Below are positions 35,005 to 45,048 of a stretch of 64,000 nucleotides of DNA, one piece after another (within the stretch, counting starts at the first letter, position 1; each line of letters begins with the position of its first letter). The translations under genes and the position numbers were made by a program. Origin of the DNA: Rhodocytophaga aerolata (GTDB lineage Bacteria > Bacteroidota > Bacteroidia > Cytophagales > 172606-1); assembly GCF_030503435.1 (NCBI RefSeq), contig NZ_JAUKPO010000023.1:49972-113971 (forward strand), in the 5' to 3' direction. The notes beneath the pieces are model-generated. The model was not told the origin of the DNA and searched no databases. It was given only the letters and a program-made list of their open reading frames with translations.

Positions 35005-37476
35005 ATGAGCTACTGCCAGCGTATACTTTTGCATCTGTGTTTGTTGCTAATTCCCTATCTCTTACAATCACAACAAATCCCACAAAGTGAAGCTGATAGC
35101 CTGTTAGGCGTTCTCCAAACTATCCAAGCAGACACCAACCGGGTAAAAATATGGCTAAGACTAGGCGAGTACCAGGTCTACAAACCCGGTGAGTTTAAAG
35201 CTGATCTGGACTCTGCCCGCACCTATGCCGAACAGGCACGGGACTTGAGCCATAAACTGAGCGACTACCGGATGGAAGCCAAAAGTCTTAACCTACTGGG
35301 CTATATCAACCTGGAATCAAAAGATTTTCAATTGGCCATTGCCTTCCAGCAGGCGGCCATCAACCTGAGTAAGAACTACAAAGACTTACAAGCAGAAGCA
35401 GAGAGTTACTGGTGGTTAGCTAATGCACTGCGCCACAAAGGCGACATTGCAGAAGCCCGAAAGCAAGCCCAAAAGGGCATTGCCCTTTCTGTTAACAACG
35501 GCTTTTTTCAGCAAGCGGCTGAAGCTTACCTGGAGCAGGGCAAAACCTACGATAACCACGGCGAGGAACTCATGGAGAAAATCAAGTATTTTCAGCTGGC
35601 CAAGCAAGCTTTTGCCCAAGCAGGTAGCACACAAAGGCAAGCCGACCTAGGAAAGGACTTAGGAGATTTGTACCAGTTGCAGGGAAGCAAGGCTCTGGCT
35701 TTGCTCGAACTCCGTAAAGCACTAGCCTTGTACCGTTCTGTTGGCTATCTCCATGTACAAGGTGTTTACGATTTATTAGGAAATCTTTCTTCCGAATTAG
35801 GCGATTACCAGGAAGGACTTAAGTATGGACTACTAGCCGTCCAGACGGCTGAGATGTTAAAAGACAGCACCTTGCAGTTGTCTACCATTTACAACCGCCT
35901 TGGATTGACTTATTATAATCTAAAACAACACCAAAAAGCCTATATTTACTTTAATAAAGCAATGCGTATTGCCCAAAAGTACAATCACCGGCCTTCAATC
36001 ATGATTGTGACCTACAACCTGGTGAACGTCTTAAATAAACTTGGCCAACTAAGAGAAACAGTACAGATGCTCATCAGTACGGTCGAGCAGTACCCACCTC
36101 GAAATAAGAATGATAGTATAGAATCAGCATCCCGCTTACTGGGCAGTTACACCCGATTGAAACAATACACCCTTGCCCAACCATACTACAAGCAGTTACT
36201 CTCTCTTTCCGGGACGTTAGGCAAGAATGAGAGCATTCGTAAGATTATTTACAACAATGTAATGCCTTTTCTTGTAGAGAGTAAACAGTATGCACTAGCG
36301 CAAAATTACTTAACTGAATATGAAGAATTCTGCAGCAATACAAATTACCTGCAAGGGGCATCCCGAGTAGAGTTATACAAGTTCAAGCTCGACTCCATGC
36401 AGACCAACTACCCTTCGGCTATACATCATTATCAACAATACAAGCAGCTGGAAGATTCACTATTGAATGAAACCAAAAGCCGCCAGATCGCCAGCCTGGA
36501 AGTGCTCCATGACACAGAAAAGAAAGAAAAAGATATTCAACTCAAAGAGCAAAACATCAAGGCTTTAACAAAAGAGAGACTATTGCAAGAGCAGCAAATA
36601 AAACAGGATAGAGTCATCCGCAATGGAATTGTCGGGGGGGCTATTCTGCTGCTTTTATTGCTGGGTGCGGTCTACAACCGTTACCGGTTAAAACAACAAA
36701 GCAACAGGCTACTACAAGCCCAACAAAGTAAATTACAGGAGCAACACGAAGAACTACAAACCCAGCAGGCCGCTCTACAGGAACAACAGCAACAGATTCA
36801 GGAGAAGAACCAGGCATTGGAAGGGTTGTTAGTAGAGAAAGAACGCTTGCTCAAAGAGATCCACCACCGGGTGAAAAACAATTTGCAGATTGTGATGAGC
36901 CTGCTCGATTCCCAGGTAGCTTCCCTGCAAGATAAAGCCGCGCTGTCTGCCATCCAGGATAGCCAGAACCGGGTACAGGCCATGGCGCTCATTCATCAGA
37001 AACTCTATCAGGCAGAAGGCGTAGCCCGTATCCCCATGGATACGTATGTGGAGGAAGTAGTGGCTTACCTGCAAGACACCTACGCTCTTTCCCAGCAGGT
37101 AGATTTTAAGCTGAATATAGAACCCATAGAACTGGATGTGAATCTGGCTGTTCCCTTGGGCCTGATCATCAATGAAGCTATTACCAATGCATTCAAGTAT
37201 GCTTTTCCGCAAGAACGCTCCGGTGTGGTAGGAGTAAGTTTGCTGAAACAAGTGGATACGCGCTATGAGTTAACCATTGAAGATGATGGGGTAGGTTTAC
37301 CCCAGGGATATGATCCTTCGCAAAGCCGTTCGTTAGGGATGACGCTGATCCATGGATTTAGTGCACAACTGGGCGGGGAGTTAACTATAGAAACTAGCAG
37401 GGGAGTAAAACTATCCCTTTTATTTACTGATAAGAAACTAAGTTCTATTCATAAGAAAGCAGATTATGTCTATTAA
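35005..37476 (+). CDS. TPR-sensor histidine kinase (HisKA_2 type)
   Basis: About 823 residues from [20 protein letters not shown] (signal peptide); an ATG six codons upstream is possible. A periplasmic TPR array fills ~40-500. A membrane segment ([20 protein letters not shown]) near 545-565 is followed by a Gln-rich coiled coil. A HisKA_2 domain with the phosphoacceptor in [20 protein letters not shown] lies near 620, and a HATPase domain shows [24 protein letters not shown] and [18 protein letters not shown]. It autophosphorylates on His and should pass phosphate to the response regulator whose start overlaps its 3' end by 11 bases. The signal is unknown. Confidence 0.94.
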   Translation: MSYCQRILLHLCLLLIPYLLQSQQIPQSEADSLLGVLQTIQADTNRVKIWLRLGEYQVYKPGEFKADLDSARTYAEQARDLSHKLSDYRMEAKSLNLLGYINLESKDFQLAIAFQQAAINLSKNYKDLQAEAESYWWLANALRHKGDIAEARKQAQKGIALSVNNGFFQQAAEAYLEQGKTYDNHGEELMEKIKYFQLAKQAFAQAGSTQRQADLGKDLGDLYQLQGSKALALLELRKALALYRSVGYLHVQGVYDLLGNLSSELGDYQEGLKYGLLAVQTAEMLKDSTLQLSTIYNRLGLTYYNLKQHQKAYIYFNKAMRIAQKYNHRPSIMIVTYNLVNVLNKLGQLRETVQMLISTVEQYPPRNKNDSIESASRLLGSYTRLKQYTLAQPYYKQLLSLSGTLGKNESIRKIIYNNVMPFLVESKQYALAQNYLTEYEEFCSNTNYLQGASRVELYKFKLDSMQTNYPSAIHHYQQYKQLEDSLLNETKSRQIASLEVLHDTEKKEKDIQLKEQNIKALTKERLLQEQQIKQDRVIRNGIVGGAILLLLLLGAVYNRYRLKQQSNRLLQAQQSKLQEQHEELQTQQAALQEQQQQIQEKNQALEGLLVEKERLLKEIHHRVKNNLQIVMSLLDSQVASLQDKAALSAIQDSQNRVQAMALIHQKLYQAEGVARIPMDTYVEEVVAYLQDTYALSQQVDFKLNIEPIELDVNLAVPLGLIINEAITNAFKYAFPQERSGVVGVSLLKQVDTRYELTIEDDGVGLPQGYDPSQSRSLGMTLIHGFSAQLGGELTIETSRGVKLSLLFTDKKLSSIHKKADYVY

Positions 37477-39454
37477 TCCCACAAACCACATACAGCCATC
37501 CGGGCAAACCATTTTGATCGTGGAAGACGAGTTTGCAGTTGCCAATAATTTACGGCTGATTCTCGAAAAAGCCGGCTACCGGGTAAGCGGCATTGCCTTT
37601 ACGGTAGATAAAGCCATTGAACTGAAAAATCAGCAGAAGCCAGATCTGGTGCTACTCGATATTCTCCTCCAGGATGAACAAACTGGCATTGACCTGGCCA
37701 GGATACTGGCAGAAGAGAATATCCCATTTATCTATGTGTCGGCTAATACAAATTCTTCTATTCTCGAAGAAGTTAAAACCACCCAGCCGTATGGATTCAT
37801 AGTAAAGCCTTTCCGGGAGAAAGACGTACTGGTTGCCCTGGAGATTGCCCATTACCGCCATGCGCATAGTATTGAAATGCGTGTAAGGCAAGAGCATGCC
37901 TTGCAGATTGCGCTAACGGATGCACTTTCCGGGAACGACCCCTGGGAGCAACGCTTACTGAAAGTAGCCAGGCTTTTTCAGCCCCATATACCCTTTGATT
38001 ATTTCATCATCGGCCTGGAAAAAGATCAGTTGGTTAATGCCTACCGTTCCTGCAGCTTCTTCCGGATGGGGAAAGACGAGTACCAGACGATCTGGGCCGA
38101 AAACTTCCTGCAAATGACTGGCCTTACGATAGAAAAGTACCATGCCATACGGGCAGGGGTACCTGATACATCAGAAGCTATTTATAATGGTAAAGACTTT
38201 GAAGAAATATGCCGACGTAACCCACTCAAACAATTAATTGCCAGAACGTTCAGCTTGCAGTCAAATTTGATTATGCCCCTTACAACGGCAACAAACGGTA
38301 CTTTCTTCCTATCCTTTTTCAGCCGCCAGCCTGCTATCTACCTGAAAGCACACCTCCATACACTGGAATGCCTCAGACCTTCGCTTACCTTAACAGTGGA
38401 TAGACTGCTGGCTTTTGACCAGATTCAGCGGCTGAGTGAGCAATTAGATCAGGAGAATAAATATCTGCTGGAGGAAGTGAAAACAGGGGCCAATTTTGAA
38501 GAGATGATCGGAGAAAGTTCTGCATTGGTACATGTGTTTAAAAGTATCAGCCAAGTAGCGCCTACCGATTATACCGTACTAATCCTGGGAGAAACCGGTA
38601 CCGGTAAGGAGCTCATTGCCAGAGCAGTGCATAACCGTTCTTCCCGCAAAGGCAAAGCGTTGATTAAAGTAAATTGTGCAGCCTTGCCTCCTCAGCTGAT
38701 TGAGAGTGAATTATTCGGTCATGAGAAGGGCAGTTTTACCGGAGCCACTGAAAAACGGATTGGCAAATTTGAATTATCACATGGAGGCACTATTTTCCTG
38801 GACGAAATTGGTGAGTTGCCTATTGAACTTCAGCCTAAGTTGCTCCGGGTATTACAGGAAAGAGAAATAGAGCGGGTTGGGGGTAAAGGCCCGATCCCTG
38901 TGGATGTACGGATTATTGCGGCTACCAACCGCGATCTGCAGGCTGAGATTTCAACAGGCCGTTTCCGCTCTGATCTGTACTATCGGCTGAATGTATTTCC
39001 CATTAAACTACCCCCTTTGCGGGAACGTACTGAAGACCTGATGCCACTGGCTATGCATTTTCTGGAAAAAATCTCAAAGAAATTAGGAAAATGTTTGACC
39101 GGCATCTCCGAATCTTCCAGGCAGCAGATAATGAGCTATCACTGGCCGGGTAACATTCGCGAACTGGAACACTTACTGGAGCGCGCGGCCATTATGGCTA
39201 CCTCTCCAGTAATTTCACTGGTGGAGCCATTAGTACACGAGCCCTCGTCTATTCCAGACCTGGCTATCAGTGCAAAACCGTCTATACATAATATAAAGCC
39301 CCATGAACAGGCGGAAAAAGACAATATTGTGGAAGCTTTGAAAGTAGCTAATTTCCGCATCCGTGGAAAAAACGGGGCAGCTCAATTGCTAAATTTAAAG
39401 CCAACTACGTTAGAGGCTAAAATGGCAAGGATGGGTATTCACCGGGACAGGTAA
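37466..39454 (+). CDS. Sigma-54-dependent response regulator (REC-GAF-like-AAA-Fis)
   Basis: 662 residues. The receiver domain spans 15-130, with acidic pocket E20-D21, phospho-acceptor D65 (LVLLDIL) and Lys in GFIVKPF. A ~200-residue middle region is GAF-like. The AAA+ domain has Walker A GETGTGKE near 375, the sigma-54 contact loop GSFTGA near 422, Walker [11 protein letters not shown] and [15 protein letters not shown]. The C-terminal Fis-type helix-turn-helix ends GMHRDR-like (ARMGIHRDR). It activates sigma-54 promoters when phosphorylated by the overlapping kinase. No -24/-12 promoter was identified in the window, so targets lie elsewhere. The GAF-like region may add a second input. Confidence 0.95.
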   Translation: MSINPTNHIQPSGQTILIVEDEFAVANNLRLILEKAGYRVSGIAFTVDKAIELKNQQKPDLVLLDILLQDEQTGIDLARILAEENIPFIYVSANTNSSILEEVKTTQPYGFIVKPFREKDVLVALEIAHYRHAHSIEMRVRQEHALQIALTDALSGNDPWEQRLLKVARLFQPHIPFDYFIIGLEKDQLVNAYRSCSFFRMGKDEYQTIWAENFLQMTGLTIEKYHAIRAGVPDTSEAIYNGKDFEEICRRNPLKQLIARTFSLQSNLIMPLTTATNGTFFLSFFSRQPAIYLKAHLHTLECLRPSLTLTVDRLLAFDQIQRLSEQLDQENKYLLEEVKTGANFEEMIGESSALVHVFKSISQVAPTDYTVLILGETGTGKELIARAVHNRSSRKGKALIKVNCAALPPQLIESELFGHEKGSFTGATEKRIGKFELSHGGTIFLDEIGELPIELQPKLLRVLQEREIERVGGKGPIPVDVRIIAATNRDLQAEISTGRFRSDLYYRLNVFPIKLPPLRERTEDLMPLAMHFLEKISKKLGKCLTGISESSRQQIMSYHWPGNIRELEHLLERAAIMATSPVISLVEPLVHEPSSIPDLAISAKPSIHNIKPHEQAEKDNIVEALKVANFRIRGKNGAAQLLNLKPTTLEAKMARMGIHRDR

Positions 39455-39547
39455 ACTATCAATCAGTAAGCAAAAAGTATCAATATTGATATAAATGAGG
39501 CAAATTTAGTCTGTATACCCACAGTTAACGACAACACCTGACACAGT

Positions 39548-40417
39548 TCACTTTACACTCCCAACCTTCGCCATAAAGGCTCTTATTTTTTCAATGATCT
39601 CATACCCATCTTCTTCCAAAGCAAAATGCCCTGTATCATATATAATATAGTCAATAGTATGGACATCTTGCTTAAAAGCTTCTGCTCCGCTTTGGGGAAA
39701 GTATTCATCATTTTTTCCCCATACAATTAACATGGGTGGTTGATGTTTTCTCAAATATTGATGCCATTGTGGGTATAATGTTAGATTATTCTGGTAATCA
39801 TACCATAAATCGATATTTACTTTATGGGCATTAGGCCTGCTCATCCTGAAATAATCCAAATGCCAGGTATCGGGATTTACATTTTCAGGATCTCTGGTTC
39901 CGTGGGTATATTGCCATTTTAGACCTTCTAATGTAAAGGCAGGCAGCAAAGCTTTTTCAGTACTTTCATTTCTATTGTCCCAAAGTGCCCGGATAGAGGC
40001 CCATGCTTCTCCAAGCCCTTCCTTATATGCATTCCCATTTTGATTAATGATGGCAGTTACCCTTTCCGGATGCCTGGTTGCAATTCTGAATCCAACCGGG
40101 GCACCATAATCCTGCATCATTAAAGCATACCTTGTGATTTCTTTCTTTTCTAAGAATGCATCTATCGTTGTAGCGATGTTGTCAAACGTATATTCATACG
40201 CATCAGCAGAAGGGAAATCGCTATTTCCAAAACCGGGGTAATCAGGGGCAATCAGTTAGTATTCATCAGATAGCTGATTTAATACTTTTCTATATTGATG
40301 GGAAGATGACGGATACCCATGTAGTAACACAATGGTTGGCTTATCGGTGTTCCCGGCTTCACGATAGGCTATATGTAAGCCATGTACTTCAAGGGTTTTA
40401 TATTTTATCTTTGTCAT
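39548..40417 (-). pseudogene. Alpha/beta hydrolase (haloalkane dehalogenase/epoxide hydrolase-like), interrupted by TAA
   Basis: From ATG 40417 the frame encodes MTKIKYKTLEVHGLHIAYRE, GNTDKPTIVLLHGYPSSSHQ and LSDEY, then a TAA (40256-40258). It continues in the same frame LIAPDYPGFGNSDFP, YALMMQDYGAPVGFRIA and on to GHFALEEDGYEIIEKIRAFM. The nucleophile is the Asp in QDYG, as in haloalkane dehalogenases and epoxide hydrolases, and the His is in DTGHFALEE. Restoring the one stop gives 289 residues, the expected length. Only a 190-residue C-terminal frame remains open. It sits downstream of the MAG-lipase-like gene on the same strand. Confidence 0.8.
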
Positions 40418-40600
40418 TTTTACTCATTTAAGTTTAATATATTTATACGTTAAAAATTGGATATAAACTCCTTTTTTATCTCCGGGCATCTGGTCATAAA
40501 TAATCAAACAAGCTCTTCTTTGAGAGCTTTATTTCTAATTAATTGATTTAAAATCTATGTGACATCCCAATACTTAAAATTCCATTTTCCGAGTATATTT

Positions 40601-41557
40601 TTATTTTACTGTATAGGTACGATCCAGCCAGTCCACGACCTGCATCCAGCTTTCGCGTGGAATCTTCGCATGAGTGGCGTTTTTCATTGCCAAAAACTCT
40701 TTTTTATCACCAGGGATCAGATCATATAGCTCTCTCACTTTTTCCACGGAGAACAATTCATCCTCATCGCCCACACCCACCAAAACAGGAATATTCATAT
40801 CTGCCGGTAACCTGAGGGTTTTGGTGTCGAGCATCAGCAGGAACCTTGGCGTATACCGGAAATTAAAAAGACTATCCTTACTTACAGTCATCCCTTCTCT
40901 GTAATACTGGTAAACCTGATAGGAAGGACGCAGCACGGCACTGGCGAAAAACCGTGCCTTTTCTACAAATGATGGTGGTTTGGATAAACCTTCCCTGCCC
41001 TCGTAGGCACCAGATAGCAAAACCAAACCTGCAATCTCATTAGGAATGGCATTGGCCACCGAAAAGGCAGCTGCGACTCCCAGGCTATGCCCCAAAACAA
41101 CCACCTCAGAAAACCCAAGCTCTTTGATGTATGCTACCGTCTCAGCCATATCCGTAATCCACCGTTCCGTGCCTGGTGTATCGCCCCTGTTGCCCGAAGA
41201 CAAGCCATGCCCCCGGTAATCCAGGCCAAACGTTGTATAGCCATTCTCAGCAAACGGAATACCTGCCATTTCATACGGACCGCTGTATGCAGTAATTCCA
41301 TGCAGAATAAGGATGGCTGTTTTTTCAGACTGAGTACAATCCGGGTTCCATCTTCGCAGAAAAAGTATCGCACCATCAGCCGTAGTGATCAGATGATGTG
41401 GACCTGTAAATGTGTTTCTAAGTTCTGTGGCCCTTTCTTGGGAAACCCCAGCATGATTTGTTTTATCCGCAACCGGGTAATAGGCTAAAATGAATGCCGC
41501 ACCAACCAGAGCAAGTACGATGAAAAGTAAAGCTTTGAAAATTTTTATTAAGTTCAT
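40601..41557 (-). CDS. Alpha/beta hydrolase, monoacylglycerol-lipase-like
   Basis: The 318-residue protein has an N-terminal membrane anchor (IFKALLFIVLALVGAAFILA). The hydrolase domain shows the oxyanion motif LILHGITAYSGPYE, GLDYRGHGLSSG, the nucleophile elbow VVVLGHSLGVAAAF near residue 158, an acid in VLVGVGDEDELFS and the catalytic His in NATHAKIPRESW. It resembles serine aminopeptidase S33/monoacylglycerol lipases. It likely cleaves lipid esters at the membrane; the substrate is unproven. It is followed on the same strand by the interrupted hydrolase pseudogene. Confidence 0.9.
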   Translation of the reverse strand: MNLIKIFKALLFIVLALVGAAFILAYYPVADKTNHAGVSQERATELRNTFTGPHHLITTADGAILFLRRWNPDCTQSEKTAILILHGITAYSGPYEMAGIPFAENGYTTFGLDYRGHGLSSGNRGDTPGTERWITDMAETVAYIKELGFSEVVVLGHSLGVAAAFSVANAIPNEIAGLVLLSGAYEGREGLSKPPSFVEKARFFASAVLRPSYQVYQYYREGMTVSKDSLFNFRYTPRFLLMLDTKTLRLPADMNIPVLVGVGDEDELFSVEKVRELYDLIPGDKKEFLAMKNATHAKIPRESWMQVVDWLDRTYTVK

Positions 41558-41675
41558 ATTTCTGGATATAATGAAGTTGGTACCTTTTAATCTGCCGCTA
41601 TTAGCTTTATTTCTGACTAAACAGAGGCTTAGCTAAGACAGGCATGACGGCACCATTTACAATCCCTTTAAAACT

Positions 41676-42041
41676 TTAGACAACTTCATCTGCTTTGCCA
41701 ATCCAGCCCAAATGTGTATGCTTAAAATGATCTGGATACTTTAATCCGTAACCCAACGCTCTGTCCATGCCACTGTGCCCAAAAAGAACCAGTCCCGCCA
41801 GCATCCATTCCTGGCTTGCCAGCCACAGCCCGGCAAGGCCCACTACAATGGCAATCCCCTGGTGGTGAAAGATATTGTAAAGCAAAGCGCCGGTTTTGTT
41901 GTTTAGCAGATACCCCAGCATACTCAGATCAGGCGTGAGCAGCAGTACCAGGTACACCCACCAGGCATACCCTAGTTGTAAACTCAGGATATAGCAAAGG
42001 ATAACTTTGGCGATTTCTTCAAGGGCAATGACTCTTCTCAT
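41676..42041 (-). CDS. DUF4260 family membrane protein
   Basis: The 121-residue protein has three or four membrane segments. It contains the family-typical LLTPDLSMLGYLLNNKTGAL, YNIFHHQGIAIVVGLAGLWL, LAGLVLFGHSGMDRALGYGL and the C-terminal KYPDHFKHTHLGWIGK. His-rich pairs (FHHQ, HTHLG) and the GHSGMDR motif are conserved in DUF4260, whose function is unknown. It lies between NTF2-like and lipase-like genes on the same strand, each with its own spacing. Confidence 0.9.
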   Translation of the reverse strand: MRRVIALEEIAKVILCYILSLQLGYAWWVYLVLLLTPDLSMLGYLLNNKTGALLYNIFHHQGIAIVVGLAGLWLASQEWMLAGLVLFGHSGMDRALGYGLKYPDHFKHTHLGWIGKADEVV

Positions 42042-42093
42042 AGTAGTTATTTATGCTGATTTTTGATTGGTACTGGCTAGTATTCGTCTGCTT

Positions 42094-42447
42094 CTAATTC
42101 ATTGGCTCTATTACAAAAGCTGTCAGTTGGGCCATTTTTCCGTCCCGGAATTTCCATACATCGCAGTACCAGTACTGAATGCTTACTCCCTTCTCGTTCA
42201 TCAATGTGAGTTGGCCAAGTGCAGTAACATACTCGTTCTCGGCGATTAAATTTGTAACATCAAATTTTGGTGGTACTATATACTCAGTTAACATCCATTT
42301 TCGCACTTCATCTTTTCCTTCCAGAACCTGGTCTCCTACAAATGTCCATTTCGTATCTTCTGTGCAGTATTGCAGAAAACCTTCATAGTCCCCTTTGGAA
42401 ATAGCTTCATTTGCTTTCATTAAAAGCATTTTATTGTTTTCTGTCAT
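42094..42447 (-). CDS. NTF2-like (SnoaL family) protein
   Basis: The 117-residue protein has a cone-shaped alpha+beta fold: LLMKANEAISKGDYEGFLQYC, TEDTKWTFVGDQVLEGKDEV, VTNLIAENEYVTALGQLTL, SIQYWYCDVWKFRDGKMAQL. Such stand-alone NTF2-like domains include steroid-isomerase-like enzymes and ligand-binding proteins; catalytic assignment is not possible. Its upstream ~110 bases are a duplicate of the spacer upstream of the SDR gene at 44958. Confidence 0.88.
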   Translation of the reverse strand: MTENNKMLLMKANEAISKGDYEGFLQYCTEDTKWTFVGDQVLEGKDEVRKWMLTEYIVPPKFDVTNLIAENEYVTALGQLTLMNEKGVSIQYWYCDVWKFRDGKMAQLTAFVIEPMN

Positions 42448-42533
42448 TGTACAGTATGTTATGTTGTGAAATCACTTTCAACTCTCTGATGGATGTGGTT
42501 TGAAATATTGAATAATCATCAACGTTTCAACCC

Positions 42534-42695
42534 TCATTCACTGAGCTGTGGTACAGTAGGGTTCTTAATAAAATCGGTACCAGCTATTACCGTAGGGAAT
42601 TTTAAGTTTCCGTCGTACAGGGCACGTACCCTGGCCTCTGCTTCAGTATGGGTTACCACATTGAAATCCTTAAATCCAATCCACCTCTTTTCAAT
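42534..42695 (-). pseudogene. Relic glutaredoxin-like gene (3' part)
   Basis: The minus strand encodes WIGFKDFNVVTH, ARVRALYDGNLKFPTV, IAGTDFIKNPTVPQLSE and a stop at 42534-42536. This is clearly a copy of the intact protein at 45049-45306 (WIEFEDFNVETN, ARVRALYNGKIKFPTVMAG, DFIKDPTIPQLNEF). The N-terminal third, including the CPKS active site, is missing. The spacer downstream also matches the spacer downstream of the intact gene. Confidence 0.75.
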
Positions 42696-42713
42696 ACCTG
42701 CCAAACAATGCTG

Positions 42714-42921
42714 TTACAGGCCTACGCCTCCGGTTGCCTCAATGCGCTGGCCGTTGATCCAACGGGCCTCTTCACTACAGAGAAAAGCTGCAATACCTCC
42801 TATATCATCAGGAGCCGCTATCCGACCTAGGGCAGCTATCTGCGTAGCATAGGCCCGCATTTCGGATTTATCCGGCATGGTGCTTCCTCCAAAGAGCGCT
42901 CCTGGTGAACTATTGAAGGCT
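42714..42921 (-). pseudogene. Relic short-chain dehydrogenase gene (3' part)
   Basis: It encodes GALFGGSTMPDKSEMRAYAT, AALGRIAAPDDIGGIAAFLC, SEEARWINGQRIEATGGVGL and a TAA at 42714-42716. It is nearly identical in protein to the C-terminal ~65 residues of the intact SDR at 44200-44958. The cofactor and catalytic regions are absent. It directly precedes the glutaredoxin relic in transcription order, the reverse of the intact pair. Confidence 0.8.
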
Positions 42922-42967
42922 ATGCCTTCATCCTTTTACCAAATCCACCATCTCAGAAGGTGGTTGT

Positions 42968-43984
42968 TTAATGAAATTCTTCTTCTGCCATTGTACCGTT
43001 TACTATAGATCCTGTAATATTTCCTGTTGCTGTTGCATAAGCAATCGAACGCATTGGACTTGCATTGTCGCCACAGGCAAAAACATTTGCTACTGTTGTT
43101 TTTTGAAACATATCTACTTTGAGTAGGCCTTGTTCTGTCAGTTCGCAACCGAGTGTTTCAGGGATCTTGCAATGTTGTTCAAAGTCAGGCCGTGAGTAGA
43201 TTGCTCTCAGTCCAAAGGTTGAATTATCTTTGAAAACGATTTGCTCAACCTTGCCCTTTTCGTGTTTCAAGTAAGCAATTTCTTTCTCAATTATAGGAAT
43301 GTTGTGTTTGGTGATTTTGTCGGTTTGTTCAGGTGTCAAAAGTGACTTTCCGTTAGTAAAAATGGTTAGGTCTTTTGTCCAGTTACGAATAAGTTGAGCA
43401 TAATGAAAAGCAAAATTTCCATTAGCTAGAATGCCTGTTCTTTCATTCTTTACTTCGTAACCATGGCAATATGGACAATGTATAAGGGATATGCCCCAGC
43501 ATTCTGCAAAGCCATTTATAGTAGGCATAATGTCTTTTACACCAGTGGCGAAAATGAGTTTCTTAGCTTTAAATTCTTCATCTGAGTGAGTAGTGATCGC
43601 AAAACCGTTATCGGTTTTCTTCCCGCTAACAGCAAGACCATGATGAAATTTTACCGTATTGTAATTCAGAACTTGTGTTTTGGCTTTTTCCGCTATTACG
43701 CTTGGTTTTTCTCCGTCTTGCGTAATGAAATTGTGCGAATATGGAGTCTGTCTGTTACAGGGTAAACCGCTATCAATGATTAAAACGTTTCGCAATGCAC
43801 GTCCTAAAGCCATTGCTGCCGAAAGCCCGGCATAACTTCCGCCAATGATTATTGTGTCAAAATTTTTGTTGCCTGCCATAAGGTTGAATTTTGTAAATGA
43901 TGCAGAAGGAAACTGTAGTGCCAGTGCGGTTAAAGTAAGCCCACCTCGTTTTATGATTTCTCTTCGTGCAATTTTATTGTTCAT
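42968..43984 (-). CDS. NAD(P)/FAD-dependent oxidoreductase, thioredoxin-reductase-like
   Basis: About 338 residues from MNNKIARREIIKRGGLTL. The N-terminus has an RR pair and a moderately hydrophobic stretch (GLTLTALALQFPSASF) resembling a Tat signal. FAD binding is in DTIIIGGSYAGLSAAMALGR, and the C-terminal flavin loop is VFACGDNASPMRSIAYA. A CPYCHGYE motif near the middle matches the redox-active CxxC of thioredoxin-reductase relatives, but the protein is a one-domain-pair type often lacking thioredoxin partners. It would transfer electrons from NAD(P)H to a disulfide or other acceptor. The gene is AT-richer than the surroundings. The upstream ATG at 44014 is less likely. Confidence 0.9.
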   Translation of the reverse strand: MNNKIARREIIKRGGLTLTALALQFPSASFTKFNLMAGNKNFDTIIIGGSYAGLSAAMALGRALRNVLIIDSGLPCNRQTPYSHNFITQDGEKPSVIAEKAKTQVLNYNTVKFHHGLAVSGKKTDNGFAITTHSDEEFKAKKLIFATGVKDIMPTINGFAECWGISLIHCPYCHGYEVKNERTGILANGNFAFHYAQLIRNWTKDLTIFTNGKSLLTPEQTDKITKHNIPIIEKEIAYLKHEKGKVEQIVFKDNSTFGLRAIYSRPDFEQHCKIPETLGCELTEQGLLKVDMFQKTTVANVFACGDNASPMRSIAYATATGNITGSIVNGTMAEEEFH

Positions 43985-44004
43985 ATTTGTCGGTGATTTG
44001 TTAC

Positions 44005-44199
44005 TTATCTGCAAACCTTATCTTTTAAAATATCACAGATGAACCCCAACCGATTTATGGTTGATATTATATTTTCTGCATTTATTGTATTGCCTTCAAC
44101 GCGTCTAACTGTATGTCCACAAGGGCAAGGCTGTTTGTTTTCACTTAAATCAAAATTCAATGATGGGAATGTTTGTAAGCATTCTTTAAATGCTTTCTG
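44005..44199 (-). pseudogene. 5'-truncated gene fragment encoding a Cys-rich C-terminus
   Basis: Directly after the SDR stop codon the same frame is open for 64 codons without an ATG start: QKAFKECLQTFPSLNFDLSE, then KQPCPCGHTVRRVEGNTINA and ENIISTINRLGFICDILKD, stopping at 44005-44007. It reads like genuine protein sequence (CPCGH motif and a helix-rich end). It presumably is the 3' remnant of a gene that once preceded the flavoprotein, its 5' part replaced by the SDR. The family was not recognised. Confidence 0.5.
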
Positions 44200-44958
44200 C
44201 TAGAGTCCTACGCCACCTGTTGCCTCAATACGCTGGCCGTTGATCCAGCCGGCATCTTCACTACAGAGAAAGGCGGCAATGCCTCCTATATCCTCAGGAG
44301 TTGCTATCCGGCCAAGTGCAGCAATCCCAGCAGCATAGTCTCTCATTTGTGGGGTATCGGGCATGGTGCTTCCTCCAAAGACCGCTCCCGGCGCAATGGA
44401 GTTGACGGTAATACCTCTTGGACCAAGTTCAAGTGCCAGATTCCGTGTAAATACATCAACTCCCCCTTTCATCATACTATAGGCTGAATTTCCTTGATAA
44501 CTTATCCGTGCTGCTATAGAAGAAAGGTTGATGATCCGGCCGCCATTGTTGAGCAGGGGCAGCGCTTTCTGAGTCAAAAAGAAGACACCTTTCAGGTGAA
44601 TGTGATACATTTCCTCGAACTGTGCTTCTGTAAGGCTGTCAACGGTAATAAATGAATCCAGAGTCGTACCGGCATTGTTGATGAGAAAATCAAAATGAGT
44701 AGTATCAAATGTGTTCTTTAGGACAGATGCGAGATGCCCGTAAAAAGCATCAAAGCTTTTTGTATCTGCTGCATTGAGAGGCAAGGCTGCCGCTTTGCGG
44801 CCAAGGGCTTTTATTTGGGCGACCACCGATTCTGCTTCGGCGTGCTGACTACGGTAGGTAAGGATCACGTCTGTTCCTTTTCTAGCCAGACTCAAGGCGA
44901 TGTCTTTGCCGATACCACGGCTAGCACCGGTAACCAAGGCAATTTTATTTGTTGTCAT
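44200..44958 (-). CDS. SDR family oxidoreductase
   Basis: The 252-residue classical short-chain dehydrogenase has the cofactor motif TGASRGIG (10-17), the structural NNAGTTLDS, catalytic Ser in INLSSIAARISYQG and SAYSMMKGG (Tyr-x-x-x-Lys). The C-terminus is NSIAPGAVFGGSTMP followed by EDIGGIAAFLCSEDAGWING. TYRSQ after strand 2 suggests NADP preference. It reduces a carbonyl or oxidises an alcohol; the substrate is unknown. It lies 90 bases downstream of the glutaredoxin-like gene, probably in the antiporter operon. A partial duplicate lies at 42714-42921. Confidence 0.92.
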   Translation of the reverse strand: MTTNKIALVTGASRGIGKDIALSLARKGTDVILTYRSQHAEAESVVAQIKALGRKAAALPLNAADTKSFDAFYGHLASVLKNTFDTTHFDFLINNAGTTLDSFITVDSLTEAQFEEMYHIHLKGVFFLTQKALPLLNNGGRIINLSSIAARISYQGNSAYSMMKGGVDVFTRNLALELGPRGITVNSIAPGAVFGGSTMPDTPQMRDYAAGIAALGRIATPEDIGGIAAFLCSEDAGWINGQRIEATGGVGL

Positions 44959-45048
44959 TGTAGCGTATTTTATGTTATAAAATCACTTTTAACTCTTTGA
45001 TGGATGTGGATTTGAGAATTGAGTAATCTATCATCAACGTTTCCATCA

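Noticed and set aside
42936..43148. 70-codon minus-strand frame overlapping the flavoprotein 3' end
   Set aside because: Out-of-frame shadow of a well-supported flavoprotein gene.
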